Positions 12,206 to 24,650 of a stretch of 64,000 bases of DNA are shown here, in pieces (position 1 is the first letter of the stretch; each line of letters starts with the position of its first letter). The notes beneath the pieces are model-generated. The model was not told where the DNA came from, did no database searches, and worked only from the letters and a program-made list of their open reading frames with translations. The DNA is from Eretmocerus hayati (taxonomy: Eukaryota > Arthropoda > Insecta > Hymenoptera > Aphelinidae). The position numbers and the translations under genes are program-made. The stretch lies in assembly GCA_029851415.1 (NCBI GenBank), contig CM056742.1, positions 12,627,736-12,691,735 of the forward strand. Direction: 5' to 3'.

Positions 12206-12392
12206 GAAACGTGTATAAGAATATTCTTATTTATTATTGAGTCGTCGTGGAAGAATCTAAGAATCTGGTGAGATGACAAGCATTTACTCATATGGCGAGA
12301 ATAATGAAATTTTATTCCGAATATTCCTGACACTTTTGCTTTCTCTAAAGAGAAAGCTTTGTTTTCGACACAGCAAATTTTTGATCAATTTT
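12206..12392. other. Unique DNA between the APC-like exon and the satellite
   Basis: If the acceptor at 12204 is used, this is the start of a 5' UTR intron. Nothing else is seen. Confidence 0.4.
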
Positions 12393-14700
12393 TCCATTCA
12401 ACCCAATATTTTCTTCAACATAATTCATCTTATCAAAAAAGTGCTTTAACCATCTTATTCCTCTCGCCAAAATCTAACGATTGTAAGTAACACTTTTCCC
12501 CTTAGAATCCTCAAAAACCCCCCAGTGACTCATCTCTCCCGCCCTTTGTCTGTGTCTGTGTGTGTGTGTGTATGTGTGTTGTTTTTTTTTTGCGCCACGC
12601 TTTCTCTTCTACACTCCGCTCTATCGATTTTTGCTTTTCTACAAGTTGTAGAGAATGTCTCAGAGATGAGACCAGTGATTTGCATGGTCTCCTCTCCAAA
12701 TCGAATTTAATTTAAACGTTTTTTGAGGTAAAATCGCTGAAATTGTGTACTTTCATACTAAAATATCTCTTTCTAACTTTACCTTACCCCAATTTTGATT
12801 ACCTAGGCTACGGTTTTTTTGGCTCAATCTATCTTTTGGTTAATACCGAAATTCCATTCAAACTCCATCAACGTGAATTTTTATAAAAAAACCAAAATTT
12901 CCAACAAAAACAGCAATTTGAGCATGTTTAGACCTATTCTATCAAAATTCTGTTTTAACCAAATTACTCGTTTTGTTAAAAAAACCTCACTTTGGGTAGC
13001 CCAAATCCCCATAACTATTTTCCTCAAAAAAATAACTCAAAATATACAAAAATATTTTTTTCAATATTCATACTTTCCTCATATCTCTCCTCTAAACTAC
13101 TTCATTCAAATTTTACTCAACTAAGTTGATACTTTTTCATCGTTCTAAATCGATTGGTTGATACCGAATTTTCTCGAAATCCGTTTCAATACATTCAAAA
13201 TCCGATTTATTCCCGAAAAATCCAAATTTTTTCAAAATACTCCCATTTAACCCAATATTTTCATCAACATAATTCATCTAATCAAAAAAGTGCTTTAACC
13301 ATCTTATTCCTCTCGCCAAAATCTAACGATTGTAAGTAACACTTTTCCCCTTATAACCCTCAAAAACCCCCCAGTGACTCATCTCTCCGGCCCTTTGTCT
13401 GTGTCTGTGTGTGTGTATGTATGTTGTTTTTTTTTGCGCCACGCTTTCTCTTCTACACTCCACTTTATCGATTTTTGCTTTTCTACAAGTTGTAGAGAAT
13501 CACTCAGAGATGAGACCAGTGATTTGTCTGGTCTCCTCTCCAAATCGAATCTGATTTAAACGTTTTTTGAGGTAAAATTGCTGAAATTGTGTACTTTCAT
13601 ACTAAAATATCTCTTCCTAACTTCACCTTACCCCAATTTTGATTACCTAGGCTATGGTTTTTTTGGCTCAATCTATATTTTGGTTAATACCGAAATTCCA
13701 TTCAAACTCCATCAACGTAAATTTTGATAAAAAAACCAAAATTTCCAACAAAAACAGCAATTTGAGCATGTTTAGACCTATTGTATCGAAATTCTCTTTT
13801 AACCAAATTACACGTTTTGCTAAAAAAACCTCACTTTAGGTAGCCCAAATCCCGATAACTATTTTCCTCAAAAAAATATCTGAAAATATACAAAAATATT
13901 TTTTTCAATATTCATACTTTCCTCATATCTCTCCTCTAAATTACTTTATTCAAATTTTACTCAACTAAGTTGATACTTTTTCATCGTTCTAAATCGATTG
14001 GTTGATACCGAATTTTCTCAAAATCCGTTTTAATACATTCAAAATCCGTTTTACTCCCTAAAAATCCAAATTTTTTCAGAATACTCCATTTTTATAATCC
14101 TTACACCAACTATATTAAAATTTGCCCTCAACCATACTACATATATTCCATGGAAAACCCTAGTTTAGGTCATCTGAATTCCCCTAAAAGGCAATCTCCT
14201 TATAATAACTCAAAATATCAGAAGGAAATCGCATCTAAAATTCATTTTCCGCTATTACCCACCCCCTAAACTAATATATACACATTTTACTCAACTAAGT
14301 TTATACTTTTTCATCGTTCTAAATCGATTAGTTGATACCGAATTTCTCAAAATTCTTCTAAATACATTCAAAATCCAATTTATGCCCGAAAAATACAAAT
14401 TTTTTTCAAAAAACTCCATTTTTATGATCTTTTCACCAACTATATCAAAATTTTCCCTCAACCAAACTACATATCTTCCATGAAAAACCCCAGTTTATTC
14501 CCCTAAAAGTGAATCTCGTAATAATAACCCAAAATATTAGAAGAAAATTGCAGCTAAAATTCATTTTATCCTCATATCTCCCTCTACAACTAATCTATCC
14601 ACCTTTTAATGGACTAGAGAGATACTTTTCCCTCATTCTACATCGATTGGTTGGATCCAATCATTGGATTGTGAGTGTGATATGAAATGCAATTAAATTA
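12393..14700. repeat. ~320-bp satellite with an 849-bp higher-order repeat
   Basis: The landmark TTGGTTGATACCGAATTT and its variants occur near 12836, 13154, 13680, 13998, 14328 and 14647, giving spacings of 318, 526, 318, 330 and 319 bp. Above this, 12393-13241 and 13242-14089 are two tandem copies of one 849-bp unit. That unit equals two monomers plus about 210 bp containing a GT microsatellite and a conserved TTGTAGAGAATG...GAGATGAGACCAGTGATTTG block. Paired short ORFs (12525/13374 and 12819/13654) are shadows of this repetition, not genes. Confidence 0.85.
12550..12585. repeat. (GT)n microsatellite inside the first 849-bp unit
   Basis: GT run followed by a T tract. The second unit has a shorter version near 13400-13435, showing length change since the duplication. 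Confidence 0.75.
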
Positions 14701-17549
14701 GATTAAAAAATATAACTATTTTGTAGGAATCCCAATCATCATTTTGGAATTTGATCAGTTTTGCAAATTTCTCATTAGTTTCAGTGAACCTCTTAAACTA
14801 TTTCGCCAAGAGAAAGCATTCTGCTAATCTCATTTAGCAGCGTATTATACAAAGTAAAGCTATTGTATGAATTAACCCATTCGCTTATAATTTCCCATAT
14901 AATGGACGAGTTTTTCATCAATTTCCAATCAGCCGTGATTTCTTTTGGAACACGTCAGAAAAATCTGGAAAGAATTCCAAAAATTCTTATTGATATAAGA
15001 GATTAATCAAACTTCAGGCCAAATTCTTGATTGCAAGCAAGGAAAAATATGAAACCCCAAAATTGTTGAAATTTTTAGTTTAGCATTGTTTTGTCCCATT
15101 TTCATCAAGGAAACAGGTTCTGAACGTCAAAAGTACGTTTCTCAATGTCCCACGCTCGCCGAACGTAAGATTTCTGTACGAAAATGTTGTCACGTCCGCA
15201 TCGACTGATATGTATGTTTTTCTACGAGGGGACTAGGTGGTCTAGTCAGAGTACGGGAAGATTCATGATTATCCACTCTCGCCCATTCAAGGAAAAATGT
15301 TTATAGATACAGAAAAACTTTGGCCACATTCACTAAGTAGTCTTAGAATACACCACGACATTAAAATCACGAGAAGACTGATTGATTTTCAGATAATTTA
15401 AGTCATCTGATGTGCTTACGCCGAAAAAAATCCACGAGAATTGCATAATAATCAGACGAGAAGAAAAAAACTCGTAGGAATGGTTCATCTTGAAAAATAT
15501 TGCTACAGGAAAACGGGAAAAAGGCCATCCATCCATTATAAAACTGGTAATTTTCTGATTTAATAATGTATAAGTTTGACTTCCGCCATACTATTATGTC
15601 TTCATAAATATTTCATCGTAAGTTGAACGAAATGGCGGGAAAATTATTTTTAAAATTTCTGCGCAGCGAATACATGCATCGCAATGGGTTCGCGGAGGTC
15701 CACCAAACGCTGGCGCAAATAAAAGCACGCGGTGAAAGGATATTATTAGAACTGCAGCCTCTCTGACATTTATGGTCTTGAAGAGAAAATTTCGAAACTT
15801 GGGCCTGAACAATACACAAAATTCATAGTAATGATGTGTGTAATATGTCATGTGTAATTAGTACAAAAAGTCACGAGGGAAAACATCTAATTTTTATTTT
15901 TGCATTGAACCACTTATGTATACCATCTCTATGTATTGTTATAATTCAAGTTCATGTCAACGCCATCAGACTGAATCGGAAAATTGTATGAGTCATCTCT
16001 GAAATCATACCGGAATCATATAAATTTTACCATACGAGATTCGAATCAGGATTACAACATGGTGAGAGATCAAAATTAGAATCTAGTGATGAATTTCATC
16101 ATGAAAACGCGAAAAGTAGATTTTACCCTCGTGTATCGATCCATGCTTTTTGATCAATTGTAGGGTACAAGTTGATGAGTTATGCGAAAAGTAGAGTTTT
16201 ACTCTTAGTGTATCAAAATTATATTTATTACATAGAAAAAAAATACATTATATCTGTAAATTTACTAGTCCAAAAACCCAGGTATGAGATTTTCATTATT
16301 TTTCTGCTCGTGGAAGTCTAAAATTGAATCCTTGCTCAGAAAATTCATTTTTTCTTATGTCCATATATAGAATCTCTAAAATAACTCAATCAGCAGTACA
16401 ATCTAAGGTCTGATTCCCCTGGAGACTCTGCTCGCAAGACGACATCTCATCGCAAAATCGCAAGTGCGCAGCGTGCACTTTGCCACACATACACATGCGT
16501 GGCTAAAAATAATACGACTCTGGAAGGAAGAGAGACTTGGACATGCGAAATTTGTGTGGTGCAGAAAAAGGCGAGAATAAGTATGTGTACGTACAAAACA
16601 AGAAAAAGGTTCCTATATACGCAAGGAGAGCAAAGTTTTAGCACGAAGAACTCAAACTCAGGAAGAGGAAGGCGAAATCGAACAATTCGCATACTAATAT
16701 AGGCAAACCACACGTAAAAATTTGCGAATGCATACACACATGTACATATACGTGTGTTAGAGTAAGAAACGAAAAAGATCCGCATCGTTTTTTGCGTGAA
16801 CTATTATGGGGGACAACCATATACGTGTTTTTCATTCCGAACGCGTACTTACTTATTTTCTGCGCATAAGCGAATATTGTGCGAATATGTATGTACATAC
16901 ATATGTGTGTATGTGTATATGTTTTGCCTAATACACAAAGAAGCTGCGTGGGTGACACTTTTTTTTCTCACTTTTTCTCCTTTTTCTTGGTTATTATGAG
17001 TCACTCGATTCTCTCATCTACCTCTCTGTATTCCGAGAAGGTGTACACGTTGCTATATTATATTAGGCGTATGGAGGCGCCTATGGCAAAAAGTTTTCGC
17101 ACCCCGAAGTCACGCGTCGTCGCAAATTATTTTTTTCAATTTTTTTTTTCGGAGGAGGGGGGCTAAAGTGAGAGTCTGGTATAGACTGAAAATGGATGCA
17201 GGGGAATTAATTTTACTGGCGGCGCGGAAGGAGTCACTTTAATTGAGATGCCGATTTGGATATAGGTGCCTTCAGAAAATGATGGATTCGCGGGAGATCG
17301 CGCTGCATAGATTTTTCGCAAGATTCAAAGAGACTACACTCATTTCAGTTTATTACGCGAGAGCGTTCATTTCACTATCATTGAGATACTGAGGATTTCT
17401 GGGCTCATTTTGATAGAATGATAGTTCCCATAGAAGTATGAAAGATGAGTTATCCCGAGAGTTATCCAACAGTTTTTCGATTTTGTGCCGGTTTTTCAAT
17501 GGAAGAACACTTGCCCAGATAATAACCCGTTTACCCATGTAATGCATAC
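14701..17549. other. Unique DNA; TATG/ACAC-rich patch near 16.7-16.9 kb
   Basis: No recognisable gene. At about 16720-16925 there are alternating purine-pyrimidine stretches (TATGTATGTACATACATATG and similar). Overlapping frames of 106 and 112 codons on the minus strand there are low-complexity and unsupported. Confidence 0.45.
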
Positions 17550-17938
17550 GATTCCATGAACATATATGATCATACGTAAAACCGTTTCAAACATTTTTTT
17601 TATTCCAGAAAGTTGTGATATACTGATTCAAACCTATTCTAACGTCAATATGTCACGATACTGATCATATACTACTGAAAAAAATCTTCCCAGGAGTCGG
17701 TCTCAAGTTTCAGAAAAGTGACATTTTTCACGAAACCTTTCTCTCCAATGCTTCAAAAGTTCAAAACCTGAGAATGACTCCGGGAAAGGTTTTTCTGAGT
17801 GATGTTTGATCAATACTGTGAAGTACTGATGTTACGCCAGCTGTAAGTTAGTACATCACGTCTTTCCGGGATAAAAATAACAAATTTTCAAACCGATTTT
17901 ATACCTGATCATATATGAACATGGAATCCACGGGTTCC
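17550..17938. mobile_element. Foldback MITE, 389 bp
   Basis: GATTCCATGAACATATATG at the left pairs with CATATATGAACATGGAATC at the right. Imperfect pairing of the arms continues to the centre near 17745, including a mirrored GGAGTCGGTCTCAAG / CCTGAGAATGACTCC segment. A further partial copy of the end (TTCCATGATCATGTATG) follows at 17945-17971. No coding capacity. Confidence 0.65.
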
Positions 17939-17971
17939 ATGATCATGTATGTTCATGGAATCTTATGTTCT

Positions 17972-20235
17972 ACATGAGTACCCACGCAAGCTCATCCATA
18001 GAAGCGCATTTCTGTCATTTTTATTGATTTTCTGGTGAAAATACGACAAAAAATATTGAATTAAAAATTTGAAATATTTTTGTTGTCACCTCTTCCTGAC
18101 GTGATCTGGTGCATAATCGCTCGGCTTCTGATCTGATATATTTTTCCTTGGGAATTCAACTGAACTTTCAGATTTTTTCGATGCTCTGGGAATAACGCTT
18201 ATAGCCTATTACAAATCGGCATTTTGTAATGAACAAAGAGCCCTTTATCGAAAAAAATAGTTACCAATGCAACAATATAAAACTTTGGCCAACACGAATC
18301 AATCACAGACAACCACAAAACAAAATTGATCATAGCCTCGTTCAACATTTCACAGCAGTAGGCTATAATTTTGAGGAAAAAAATTGTAAATGAGGCAAGA
18401 ATTGTATCAAATGTCACGTTCTCTTTGTTCAAAATGCGAGAAAAAGAGAATTACCCCTTGCCGTCACGGTCTGCGGTTATTCAAGAGCATGGAGTCTGGT
18501 CTCATAACTTAATGGCCATCAGAGGAAAAAGTGAGAGTAGCCGGGATCCTGCGCTCAAATTGTGACAAAACAATGGAAACGCTTCATTTTGTTCAGTTCA
18601 GAAGCCTAGTACGGTAGTGTCCTTGACTGAAATGTCAACCGGTTCCGATTTTGCACGCGCCGTATAAGCGACAACCGTATAAAGAAGCTTACTCGTCGAG
18701 ATTGCTGATCTACGATTACGCCAATTTTGATTTTTCCGTTGGTTTGAAGCTGGTGATCTCATTCTGATGTTTATCAAAATGAAGTGCAAGGTCAGTCATA
18801 AAGATGTGTCATATTCTTCCTATCAAAAAGTTGTCTGGAAGCTTTACATTTTGCCACTCAGAGTCGACGTTAGTTACGATAAATGTGCGTGATGGTATAC
18901 AGTATCATAAATATCAATAAGATATATTCTAATTATGGAATGTAAAGTTGAGCATTGATGATCCGTTAGCTCGTGAATATCAGGATATTTGGAAATGAAT
19001 GATTTATCAATGGTCTGTGACATTCTGTCTAAAGAAGTGGTGCAGGTTCTGGTAAACAGTGTTTTGACAAATTTAAAATTTGATTCGCGTCCGAAATGTT
19101 GAGAACTTCCTCACAAAAATATCTGCATTTTGAAACTTTCCTGAGATATCGACAAAATAAATATCCAAAACCTATCACCGGTCACGCAGTTGAATTCTAT
19201 TTTCAACAATATTTTGCCAATGGAGTGATTTCTACCAGTATGATCAGTATGATATTTTAAATCATTTGAGCTCAAATAATAGCGGTTTTATGATTACAGG
19301 ACTATTATTTCAATTTTCATCATTTTAACCATTCTACGAAATGAGTTAAATTGTCACTCTCTTGGCAAAGAGACTCAATTTGAGAATGCACACATTGCAC
19401 GTGACGTAGAGGAATCGAAAGAAATTCTATACAATGCAGGCATGGTCTCGAACGAAATGCGTTTCCCTGTATCACAACTCTTGATGAAGATAATTTGACA
19501 AATTGTCCAAAGAGTCGAGTGGCAAGTATATTTTTCATTGAAAGCCACAGTCTAAAAAGCTAAATACACACATCTTTCCATTCACGCTATGAGGGTATTC
19601 ACATGAAAGCGTGTTAAGCAATCTCGCTCCTTGCAGAAAAATTGTCGAGATATTCCTGAGTGTGATATTTAGCAGCTACCCTCGAAAGTGTTCTGCTTTT
19701 TTTCACAGGCATTACTCCTGTTCATCTGAAGAGTATGAAGTTCCATATCTGCAGAACGACCAATTCCGACACTGATGTCAAAAATTAAGATATATGTAAC
19801 CTTTGAGGTACTTAATCTTTCGAGTCTCTTACACTTCATGCATGTCAATGGCACATAACTACAATTCCTCTTGGAAGTTGGAAATGTCAGGGGTTATTCT
19901 TGACCCGTTCAGTGCAGGATCTACTGTTTGGTTTCGAAGTGAATTTTAATTGATATAAATGGTAGGAAATCGTATAAGTAGGATGCTGAGAGGCTTTTTG
20001 GACTTTTTTCATTTCTTAAAAATGAATCATTTAGATTCATTTGCACTCTTTAACATGTTCCATGCAAAAGCTGCCACAGAATACATGAAGATAAACGTTT
20101 CTGCTCCGCATAGGTACTAAACATCTCAGGTCAGGATGTGAACGGTTCGATAGGTTTTGGATGGGGAAAAAAATACAGATTGAGAAATCATGCTAGAAGT
20201 ATATATGAGGAATGATATACAATATTTTCATAAAG
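17972..20235. other. No recognisable feature
   Basis: AT-rich unique sequence with short frames only. I saw no repeat or splice-framed exon that I could defend. Confidence 0.45.
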
Positions 20236-21135
20236 AACCGGACCCCCTTCCCCAATCTTCCCGACGTCTAGTGAAGAAGTGTTGAACGCAAACGTTGTTG
20301 AATATCAAGTTAGGTTCGTTAATCCCTTCCAATCCCCCCAATTTGCCCTATTGAGGCCATCTTTGAACCTTTACATGGAACCCCTAGATTCTGTAAGAGT
20401 GGAGAATTCTACTTTCAGATAGGTTTTTATGACATCTGTCAAAGTGACCTCTAGGGGTCAATGAAGTGTCACAAGGATCTACAAAACGCGCACCCCCCCC
20501 CCCATATCTTGCAAGGGTGTCTTCTAATGAAAAAGTGTTGTATACAAAAGTTGTTGGATGTTGAGCAAAGGCTCAGACAAACCCACCCGGATACCCCCCG
20601 AATCCCTCAATCTGCGCAGTTGGAGGCCAATTGTGCAGATTTTTGAATAGAAATTTCCATACTTCATCTCAGACGTAGAATTTGCTCCTCTCTTAGAATC
20701 TGGGGTAATTTTGGGGGTTTCTATTTAAATATTAAAATTGGCTTCAATGGGGCAAATGGGGGAAGGGTCGATGTGGGAAAGGGCTCATCTGAACCCTTAT
20801 TTAATTGATATCTTGCAACAACTTTTGCATCAACACTTTTTCACTACACGTCATCCTTGGAAGATATTGGGGCACGGTGGTCCCGTATTTCGTAGGTTTT
20901 TGTGACCCTAACATGACCCCATTAACCCCTTGAGGTCTACTCGACTAATGTCATAAAAATCAATTAGAACGTAGAATTTTCCATTCTTCCGAAATCTGAG
21001 ATGTAAAGTGGGTGCTTCCATTTGAAATGTCATAGTTTGCCTCAATGGAGCAAATAGGGGGTATAGGGTGGGGGATCTCATTTGAACTCTCATTGGATGT
21101 GCAACAACTTTTATATTCAACACTTTTTCACTTTG
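20236..21135. mobile_element. Foldback repeat with internally tandem arms, ~900 bp
   Basis: Each arm holds two ~250-bp modules in the same order: a GAAAAAGTGTTG core, a C-rich tract, TTGCCCCATTGAGGC, a GAATTCTAC core, TTTTATGACAT, then GACCTC and GGGGTCAATG. The modules run forward from 20236 to about 20640 and in reverse complement from about 20690 to 21135. A run of ten C residues lies near 20495. Long minus frames across the right arm are shadows of the repeat. Confidence 0.7.
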
Positions 21136-22195
21136 AAAGTTGCTATTGTGGCAGAACTCACAGTATCGAAATGCAATGCAATGTAGCACGAAACCATCCA
21201 ACGTGAATCGTACGTATCTCAAACCGAGAGAGCGGATAAAAATACGGAAGATCAAGATGCAGCTATTCTCAGCATGTAAAAGGCAACATGTGAAAAGGAA
21301 AGGGTGGCAAGTATTCATGCCTCTCGATTCTATTCTAGACAGCCAAAAATGACGAATTGGGTTACCAGAAGCTTCAGCATGTCTATATCTAATCGCTAAA
21401 AATCAACTCAAGTTCCATCAGACTTCGACGATGCCAACCCAAGAGTCTCATTCTCATCTCTATTATTCAGAATCAACCAAAGGGCGATAACCAAGTTTGT
21501 ATACATGAACCTTCTATGAGCAAAGGTTTCAGAGAAAGAGGACTCACTCGATGCGGTTGGCGGTGACAAAGACCATCAAAAGCCTGTACAGAATATGTTC
21601 TCAACAAGCGAGGAACAATAAGCCACCCGCACTGTTCATTTTTTCATTATATTCAACTTTCTTGAATACACCTTCTAAACACAAGACTGTGGGGTATTTT
21701 ATGCGTTATGTACATGGTATATAGTTTAGACAAAAGTCGAAACTCAAGTCGGAAGCAGACGAGGAAAAGCATCTACATATAGCTTTATATTATAAAGTTT
21801 GAAAGGAAGAACCTGATACACGTGTTCCTAAACCGTCTTAGTACCGCTACAATTTTCTTCGTGTAAGCATGGAGTTCGTACAGCATCTCATTTCATTTTG
21901 TATTATGTGTCCCCGTAATTTTCAAGATCCCCTTTCACTCGGGGAAATTTTTTCTGAGTTTTATACGAATACTCATGTGAGTGGTAGTACATTTTGCTTA
22001 ATAAGAATATAATGGTAGGTGAGTGTGGAGAAGATGAAAATTTGTGGTTTGTGGATGCATTTGGGAAGGCTTTTTCTGCTCGAAAGAGGTTTCTGAGCTC
22101 TGATGCACAGCAAAAGTAGAGGCAGAACAAAATTAACCCGCGGCCCACTTTTCGTTCACTTCTTATTCAAATCTCTTGGGTACTACTCTTATATT
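21136..22195. other. Coding-like but unassigned patch, then unique DNA
   Basis: Between 21140 and 21730 several plus-strand frames look protein-like (one is rich in K and R, ending at 21352), but they shift frame, overlap and match nothing I recognise. On the minus strand 21551-21586 is framed by CTGTACAG and GTGAGT like a 36-bp exon, without supporting neighbours. I make no gene call. Confidence 0.3.
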
Positions 22196-22417
22196 TCAAC
22201 GTCGTCGTCCCCTCGTTTTGCAAAGTCTCGATCTTTCTTCTGCTTTTGAGACTTGTGTATCTTTCCCAATTTGGTATCTATTTTTGATCACCTTTTCGAT
22301 GCCCGATTGCTTCTTTGCAGATGGTTTTGGCAATTTTTTTTCTAGTAGGTACAAGGTTTGTGCATGTTGAGAGTTGGTGAAATCGGATTGTTTCGATTTA
22401 TCGTCAATAACCAAAGG
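22196..22417 (-). CDS. Candidate terminal exon, basic 73-residue segment, unknown protein
   Basis: A minus-strand segment begins right after a good acceptor (polypyrimidine TTTTTTTTCTACTTTAAG) and reads 73 codons to TGA in phase 0. It starts PLVIDDKSKQSDFTNSQHAQ and is rich in K, R, E and Q, ending in a GRRR tail. Third-position variety and charged composition look like real coding sequence, unlike neighbouring AT-rich frames. No domain is recognised; the basic tail could be nuclear or nucleolar. No canonical AATAAA lies just downstream, although a GAATAAG variant is present near 22164-22170. It could also be a decayed transposon exon. The frame remains open upstream to an ATG at 22480, so an unspliced 94-residue version is possible. 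Confidence 0.35.
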   Translation of the reverse strand, partial: PLVIDDKSKQSDFTNSQHAQTLYLLEKKLPKPSAKKQSGIEKVIKNRYQIGKDTQVSKAEERSRLCKTRGRRR

Positions 22418-24485
22418 CTTAAAGTAGAAAAAAAATTGAAAAAATTTTGTTCTGAAATTTATGGAAGTACATTGAGACAATTGGCTCTTGTGTTCTTCTG
22501 GTACAATTTCTTCACAGTTCCAAATTACAAGTGAACAAATACCCCGTCAATCAGTGAAAGTCATTAGAGCTTTGCTGTAAGTTCTCTTAAATGAATTTTT
22601 ATTAGCAAGTATTCCTTAGGATGATGGAATTTTCACTTTTCAGGAATTTTTGTTTCAGATGGCATTAGTGAAAATATGCATCTGAAGATTCAGTTTTTTT
22701 CATTTTGACTTGACATTTTGACGAAAAATCCAGTTTACTATGATTTTCCGTAATATCCAAAATCAAATGAAAAACCAGCGTAATCTGAAGCTTCTTGTTC
22801 AATTAACCTCAGACTTTTCAGGACAAAACTACTTTGGCCTGCAAAAAAATTCTTTGTTATGGTTGAAAAATATTGTTTGCATCTAACTAGAGTAAAATAC
22901 CCGAATCGAGAGTCTGCGCCAATTTCACGATAGTCAGCGAGTTGAACGAAACTTTAAACACAGTTACGGTGAAATTGTGGTTTTCAATCTAAGTTTTCTC
23001 AGATTTTCCCGCCAATCCATTTCAAAGTTATCGACAATTTATCATCACCCTCGAATCTCCATATTTACAAAAATCTATGCTAAAAAAGCCAATATAGCTG
23101 GTCTTCCGGCGACGGTAGAATCCGCTGAATGATAAAAATCATCAAATTCTACTTTCATATCTATCCTGTAAAATTTATACGAGATGATCTGACGCAGCGG
23201 AATTATGAGAGATTTCACACTTCTAGACAGATCTATAAATGATTGAGAGGCATGCCAACGTCATGATTCTGATCTATGACACGAATTCGAGGAAAGAACG
23301 TGTCAACGTTAAACTGGTTCTCAGCTCAGAATGAAAAATAGACTTTGAGAAAGACATGTATCAATCGACAACCTAGGAGAAATTATGTCTTTTCCGTGGG
23401 ACGTTTTAATCTGTATTTTATTGATTCGTCTCTCCATCCACATACCTACCTCTCAGAATGATCTAACCACTGTCTTCTAAGCCTACATACTCATAGAAAA
23501 TTGTCTATCCTCATTTACCAAGTTCATTAACACTTCAAAGCCTGAATCCGAGTTAAAATTACATTCAACCAAAACCTGGTCATCCAATACATCCCTACCC
23601 CAGAAAATCCGATACTATTTTCAATACGGTGCAATTTTCAGAAGCGCTCACGCGTGCAGCATCAAAACGAGATCGCTTTCTCAAGCAAAATATTTCTCTT
23701 TCTCGAGCTCTTTCTATACTTACTTTCCGTTTCATTCATCCATTCATGCATACACAAATACGATTTCATGGATTTATATTCGTCGATAACCTCGCTGACA
23801 TACGAATACGAATATATCATCATTGAAGCATTGAAATGATACTCTCAAAAGAAAACACAATCTGTTTACTCAGCTCATTTTCAAGATAAATCAATGTAAA
23901 ATCTGAATAAAAAACTAAATCTATTATCGTACCATTATTAGATACCATCATTTCTTCTCAAATTCTTTACATTTGAATTTCAAGTATGGAATGTGGCTTT
24001 TAACCCATTTGCTCAAGCATGTTGATTAACGTGTTTGATAATGCATCTTGAAATTTACATTTTATTCCATCAGTCGATAAGTCTATGTGTAGGAAAGCTC
24101 TTCAATTGAGTTGGATCTTGAGATTAACATTTTATTGATACTCTAGAGTATGTGCGGCTATATATAATAGAGTCTGAGTGCATAGGCATTACCGAGAAAG
24201 TAGCGTGCTTGCGGACCACAATAGAATAGAAACAGCTCGCCATGAACGTTCGTTTAGATGAAAGTTTCAGAGTTTGGTTTTAATCGACAATTTAGAGTTT
24301 TCGAGGCTCGCCGAACGGGATAAGTGAGTTGGTATATATTGAAAATTCCTCGTTGATTATGTCTAATTTCTACTTTCGGTAATGTGATTCTGATTAGAAT
24401 TGAATTTAAGTAAATTATTAAATTAGTTATTTGTAATTTTCTATATCATATGAAGTATGATTGAAGTTCACTTTATTGTAAAATA
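22418..24485. other. No recognisable feature
   Basis: AT-rich unique-looking sequence with short frames of no recognisable content. If 22196-22417 is a genuine exon, earlier exons should lie here on the minus strand; none was convincing. Confidence 0.4.
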
Positions 24486-24650
24486 TTAATTCGTTGACCC
24501 CACTAGGGGTCACCTGGACCCCAGACCATTTTCAACATTCAAACGTTTGGAGGCATGCCTGTGGCGCGTTCAGCCATCAAATAGAATGTGCCAATCCGTT
24601 CGTTAAAAAGTGAGCAACAATTGTCTGTGTGGGGTCTTACTGACCCCATG
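24486..24650. mobile_element. Possible piggyBac-like MITE remnant with TGACCCC palindromes
   Basis: TTAA at 24486 is followed by the short palindrome TGACCCCACTAGGGGTCA. About 130 bp later comes a second palindrome, TGGGGTCTTACTGACCCCA. GGGGTCA palindromes near a TTAA recall the ends of some piggyBac-like elements, but no matching TTAA was found at the right border. Family is an inference. Confidence 0.3.

Noticed and set aside
12525..13839. Paired small ORFs that look like a duplicated gene family
   Set aside because: They are corresponding positions of the 849-bp satellite unit, with GT microsatellite and T-rich tracts.
20908..21318. 136-codon minus-strand frame
   Set aside because: More than half lies in the right arm of the foldback at 20236-21135.
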